NCBI GenBank assembly: GCA_013076295.1
Contig: RQOL01000718.1
Location: 4,216,001 to 4,280,000 of the forward strand
Length of the DNA stretch: 64,000 nucleotides
Direction of reading: 5' to 3'
From: Sanderia malayensis
Taxonomy: Eukaryota > Cnidaria > Scyphozoa > Semaeostomeae > Pelagiidae
A program made the translations under genes and the position numbers. This document shows positions 60,601 through 64,000 of the stretch, one piece after another; positions within the stretch are counted from its first letter, which is position 1; each line of letters starts with the position of its first letter. The notes beneath the pieces are model-generated. The model made no database searches. It was not told where the DNA came from and was given only the letters and a program-made list of their open reading frames with translations.

Positions 60601-62697
60601 ACCTTATTTTTTTATTCTTTATATCGATAAAACTTTCTTCGCTGATTTTAGATCCGAAAATAGTATTTAAATCTGACGTCTAGTTAACGAGTTATAACGT
60701 GGGGAAGTGTCGATGTTTCGTCATTTTCGCCATTTTTTGTGGTCAACTTTTAGGACTGGGATCTACCTACTATGACATCATAGTTGGTGCCATTGTGCCC
60801 CGTTCATTTTCCCGTACTGAAGCAACAAATCCGGCATCAATTTTCTCTCATACGATGCACTCGATATTTGTTTTTTTGACTTTGATGATTAGAAACAGGT
60901 CGGCGCATTATGACATTGAAATTTGAAAGGCTTGCGATGAGTTTGCAGCTGTGGGGAGGAATTACAAAATTCCCATGTAGTGGCTGCTCGTTGTGCTCAG
61001 TGGAGGCGGGCGTGGGCCGTGCAATGTTAAAACTGTACGGGAACGGGGATGCCAAGAAGAGCATCAAAACATGATAAAACTGGGAAAATATGCCATATCG
61101 ATGTGCTTTGCTAGCCCATGGAAATACACCCGTCAAATGCCCAGAAAGTTTTCTTTCAAGATTTCTTTTCTTGCTCACATCTCTTTCATGGCTTTGACTG
61201 AAAGAGTTCTCAGCCAAATGGGATCAAATGCATCAGGTTTCTCCTTCTCCTTCATCGGTATCACTATCAACGGTCTGCTTTGCTCTACGATACGATCAAT
61301 CCTATCCCCTCGCCATCTTCGCATTCCTCGGCACTGCAATCCCTACTGTCATGAACTACTATCCGACAAAGAATGTTAATTTATGGAAACTTTCTATTCG
61401 ATTCTGATCACCAAAATTGCAGAAATACCCACGAATACACATAACGAGACACGACAAAAGCGCAACGCAAACACTATTTATTATACTGAATGTAGGCCTA
61501 CGCCCGCCGCCACTGAGTACAACGAGCAGCCACTACATTGGAATTTACCTACTATGATGTCATAGTAGGTAAATTACGGTCCTAAAAGTTGACCACGAAA
61601 AAGTGGCACGCGTTGCCTCGTATCTCAAAAACTATTTGTCATATCAAAAAAATATAAACGGATTCAGAATCAGCGCATTCGAATCTATAGTTTTAGCCAA
61701 TAAAAAAATAAGGTGTAGGGGCACTTTAAAGCTGAATCCTGTGAAGCTCTACAAATCTTGATTTATCGGGTGCATTTGCACGGGCTACCAAAACACATCG
61801 ATATAGCATATTTTCCCAGTTTCACATATAAATCTAACAATTTCCAGGTCTTGTCAAATATCTGTGATCATGTTTTTGATCCTATTGAAATCCCGTTCCC
61901 GTACTGTTTTAACATTGCACGGCCTACGCCCGCCGCCACTGAGCACAATAAGCAGCCACTGTCTGACTATGATGTCATAGTCGGACTTGACCCAGTCCTA
62001 AAAGTGAGACAAGGAAAATGGCGAAAATGACGAAACATCGACACTTCCACACGTTATAACTCGTGAACTACGCGTCTGATTTAAAAATAATTTTCAGATA
62101 TGAAGTCAGCGTACCGAGTTTTATTGAATTCACAAATAAAAAAAAAAGCCGTAGGGGCACTTTAACCTTTTTCCAAATTTGGTCATCTGCAAGCCACGTC
62201 CATGATGCAATGACATTCATCATTGGAATTTCTGATGTAAGGGTTAAGATTAAGATTAAGGTTAGAGTGGCCTAAAAGTGGGCATGTATGCGCAGTACCA
62301 TATATAGACCATTGCGCAAAACTTTGCTCGAGATAGCTCGAGATAGTTCGAGCTCAAAAAGAATGAATGGAAATAGCGATAGTTCAAAATTGCGAGTTTG
62401 AAACGGAGAAATTCAAATGCATGTACACCCTAAACAGTCGACAGAGAAAGATGAAGATAGGCTGAAAATTACCAGAGCACACTAACTAGTATGATTTGGC
62501 CATTTGTGAGTGACATTTTGGTTTATTTCAAAACTTGGACTCCTGCCTAATGCATAGAACTGATAACTACTTTGGTAGTCATTACCTTGCCTTGTCAATA
62601 GCTCCCAGTTCATTTGATAAGCCAAGACCATAATAACAAAGTGCTCCAATTCCAGCCATACACCCACCTCCAAGTATTGCCTTTCCTGCATTTTCAG
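57605..62697 (-). CDS. GHITM: GHITM/TMBIM5, mitochondrial Bax-inhibitor family (5' exons missing)
   Basis: GHITM is a multi-pass inner mitochondrial membrane protein of the Bax-inhibitor-1 family, needed for cristae structure and cation/proton balance. Six exons (minus): 62697-62586, 59178-59037, 58923-58824, 58553-58356, 58230-58062, 57689-57605; phases agree, 267 residues visible. Hallmarks are GALCYYGLGLSNELGAI, KHLAWIGHSAVIGAVIAPL, LLGGPLVMRAAAYTAG, CAPDEKFLNWGGPL, LYDTQKIIK and IYMDTINIFIRI. The donor after exon 59178-59037 is GC (CTG|GCAAGC), where human alignment leaves no other choice. The N-terminal exon(s) with the transit peptide were not found up to 64000. The 3.4-kb intron between the first two visible exons holds interleaved foldback repeats. 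Confidence 0.93.
59523..62165. repeat. Two interleaved foldback repeats in a GHITM intron
   Basis: TAAAGTGCCCCTAC occurs forward at 59523 and 60589 and inverted at about 61728 and 62165. The first pair (59523-60265 against 61120-61729) and the second pair (60589-61020 against 61905-62165) overlap, so the order is A, B, A', B'. All four arms contain a short palindrome of the type GACTATGACATCATAGTC (near 59685, 60767, 61548 and 61965). Open frames here are repeat-derived. Confidence 0.75.
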
Positions 62698-64000
62698 CTG
62701 AAATTCAAGAAATTGGGATAATCGGTTAAACACTGTTAAACAACACTTTTAACCCCCCCTCCCACTCTAAAATCAAAAAGTGTGAACAAATTCTTACATA
62801 TTCACTGTTTTTTCAAACAATTTTGCAAAATATTTTTCCAATTTTGCAAAATATTAGAGGAAATACGGTATTCCTAACATTACTCCCATATTCCTAAATT
62901 AAAACTTCGTAAAACGTCCCACACATGCCATTCATGTTCTACAAACATGACGCGTGGATCATGTTTTCATGGATATATGGCAAACAGCATAGCCGTCTGA
63001 TCGAAATTACAGGGTCTGCATCAAAATGAAAAAGAAACATAAATTCTATTTAGATACTTGACAAATAAGAATCAAGGGAGCTTAGGTTGGCAAGCTTGTA
63101 TTTGTTCGCAATAACTCACAGATTTTAGGATTGAAACTTGCACTTGAAAGTGAGCCCACTCCACTCGCAGGTGTAAACAAATTGTCATGCTTCGCAAAAA
63201 CGTGGAGATTTTCCCTCACGACAAATTACTATAGCACTGGTCTCAGGAGAAGATGTGAAATGACCGATACCAGGCCCTTTTGTTTTGGACACACCCACTT
63301 TATAAAGAGTGCACTACAACGATAATTTAAAAAAAAGTTGAATGTGGTGCACCCACCATACTTTCCATATACCAGTGCAAACCAACCAAAACCTCACTCA
63401 GGCTTTCTGAAACAGACTCTTTTAAGTACCCTGCTCTAATGCTTTCTGCGCCTTTGCTTTGTGTAGGAAAAACCTGGCAATAAGTCGGAACAACACAGAG
63501 ACCCAGTATGGAAAGTATGGCAGGTTCACACCCGAGATTTTTTTGTAAATTGTCACTGCACACTTGATAAATTGGGTGTGTCCAAAACATAAGGGCGTGG
63601 CCTTGGTAGTTTCACACCTCCTGAGACCAGTGTTTCAGTAATTTGCCATGAGGGGGAGGGAAATCTGCACCATCGCGCGAAGCGCGAAAAATTTTTTACA
63701 CTTGCGAGTGGAGTGGGCCTACTTTTACTTTCAAGTGCAAGTTTCCATCCTAAATTTGCGAGTTACTGGGAACAAATACAAACTTGCCAACCTAGGATAT
63801 GAGTATATAAAATTCATATTGCACACTTGAGGTACATATTTGTTGCATTGCACACTTGCACACTTGGGATTTTAGGCTGCACACCCGAGATCTCGGCGAA
63901 AACTGCCATACTTTCCATACCGGACAGAGACACAAAGGTAGGTACCATAAGTTGCTTGTAGTAAGTACTACTGTATGTACTTCTGGTTCTCTGCCAAGGT
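62698..64000. other. Repeat-rich tail of the window
   Basis: 62755-62872 is a fragment of the AATAAGCGCCC family ending TTAGAGGAAATACGGTA. 63087-63797 is a foldback repeat: GTTGGCAAGCTTGTATTTGTT at the left mirrors AACAAATACAAACTTGCCAAC at the right, with arms of about 220 bases around a centre near 63340-63520. CATACTTTCCATA also recurs there in both orientations. The missing GHITM exons should lie here or beyond, but none could be recognised. Confidence 0.6.

Overview
The window is nuclear DNA of an invertebrate animal. Genes are split by GT-AG introns of about 70 bp to 3 kb, the DNA is AT-rich, and introns and spacers are packed with short inverted-repeat elements. All products are general metazoan proteins (TET, RASSF, DAPP1, TANGO6, FBXL15, GHITM, HMGCL, GCLC). 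The compact genes and the element families would suit a sponge, a cnidarian or another marine invertebrate, but I cannot name the lineage from sequence alone. Exon boundaries were placed by hand from splice sites, reading phase and family similarity; phases agree across every junction of the main genes.

Layout. 1-12 kb is a repeat-rich region: a decayed multi-exon fragment of a glutamate-cysteine ligase gene (2342-4211), a composite SINE-like element, an inactivated hAT transposase, a 3.45-kb palindrome (7263-10718) and two fragments of a retroelement that carries 2A-type motifs. 12.2-20.3 kb (minus) is a TET 5-methylcytosine dioxygenase with an N-terminal CXXC domain and an unusual in-frame stop before a further open stretch. 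22.8-30.8 kb (minus) is a 12-exon TANGO6 orthologue. 31.4-40.1 kb (minus) is a 13-exon RASSF2/4/6-type gene with RA and SARAH domains plus half a LIM domain. 41.6-47.6 kb (plus) is a complete 11-exon HMG-CoA lyase gene, divergent from RASSF. 48.9-52.5 kb holds two weak, unrecognised gene models in divergent orientation. 53.6-55.7 kb (plus) is a complete DAPP1 (SH2+PH adaptor). 56.3-57.2 kb (minus) is an intronless FBXL15. 57.6-62.7 kb (minus) is the 3' part of GHITM/TMBIM5, whose first exons I could not find.

The host genes are unrelated neighbours (DNA demethylation, Golgi organisation, Hippo/Ras signalling, ketone-body and leucine catabolism, phosphoinositide signalling, ubiquitin ligation, mitochondrial membrane homeostasis). 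There is no operon logic.

The most unusual material is in the repeats: a SINE-like family whose three copies keep an identical 20-bp hairpin stem, one copy having a target duplication and a second, element-free version of its insertion site elsewhere in the window; the long palindrome with mirrored promoter-like signals; two interleaved foldback repeats in a GHITM intron; and hAT-type miniature elements with clean 8-bp target duplications.
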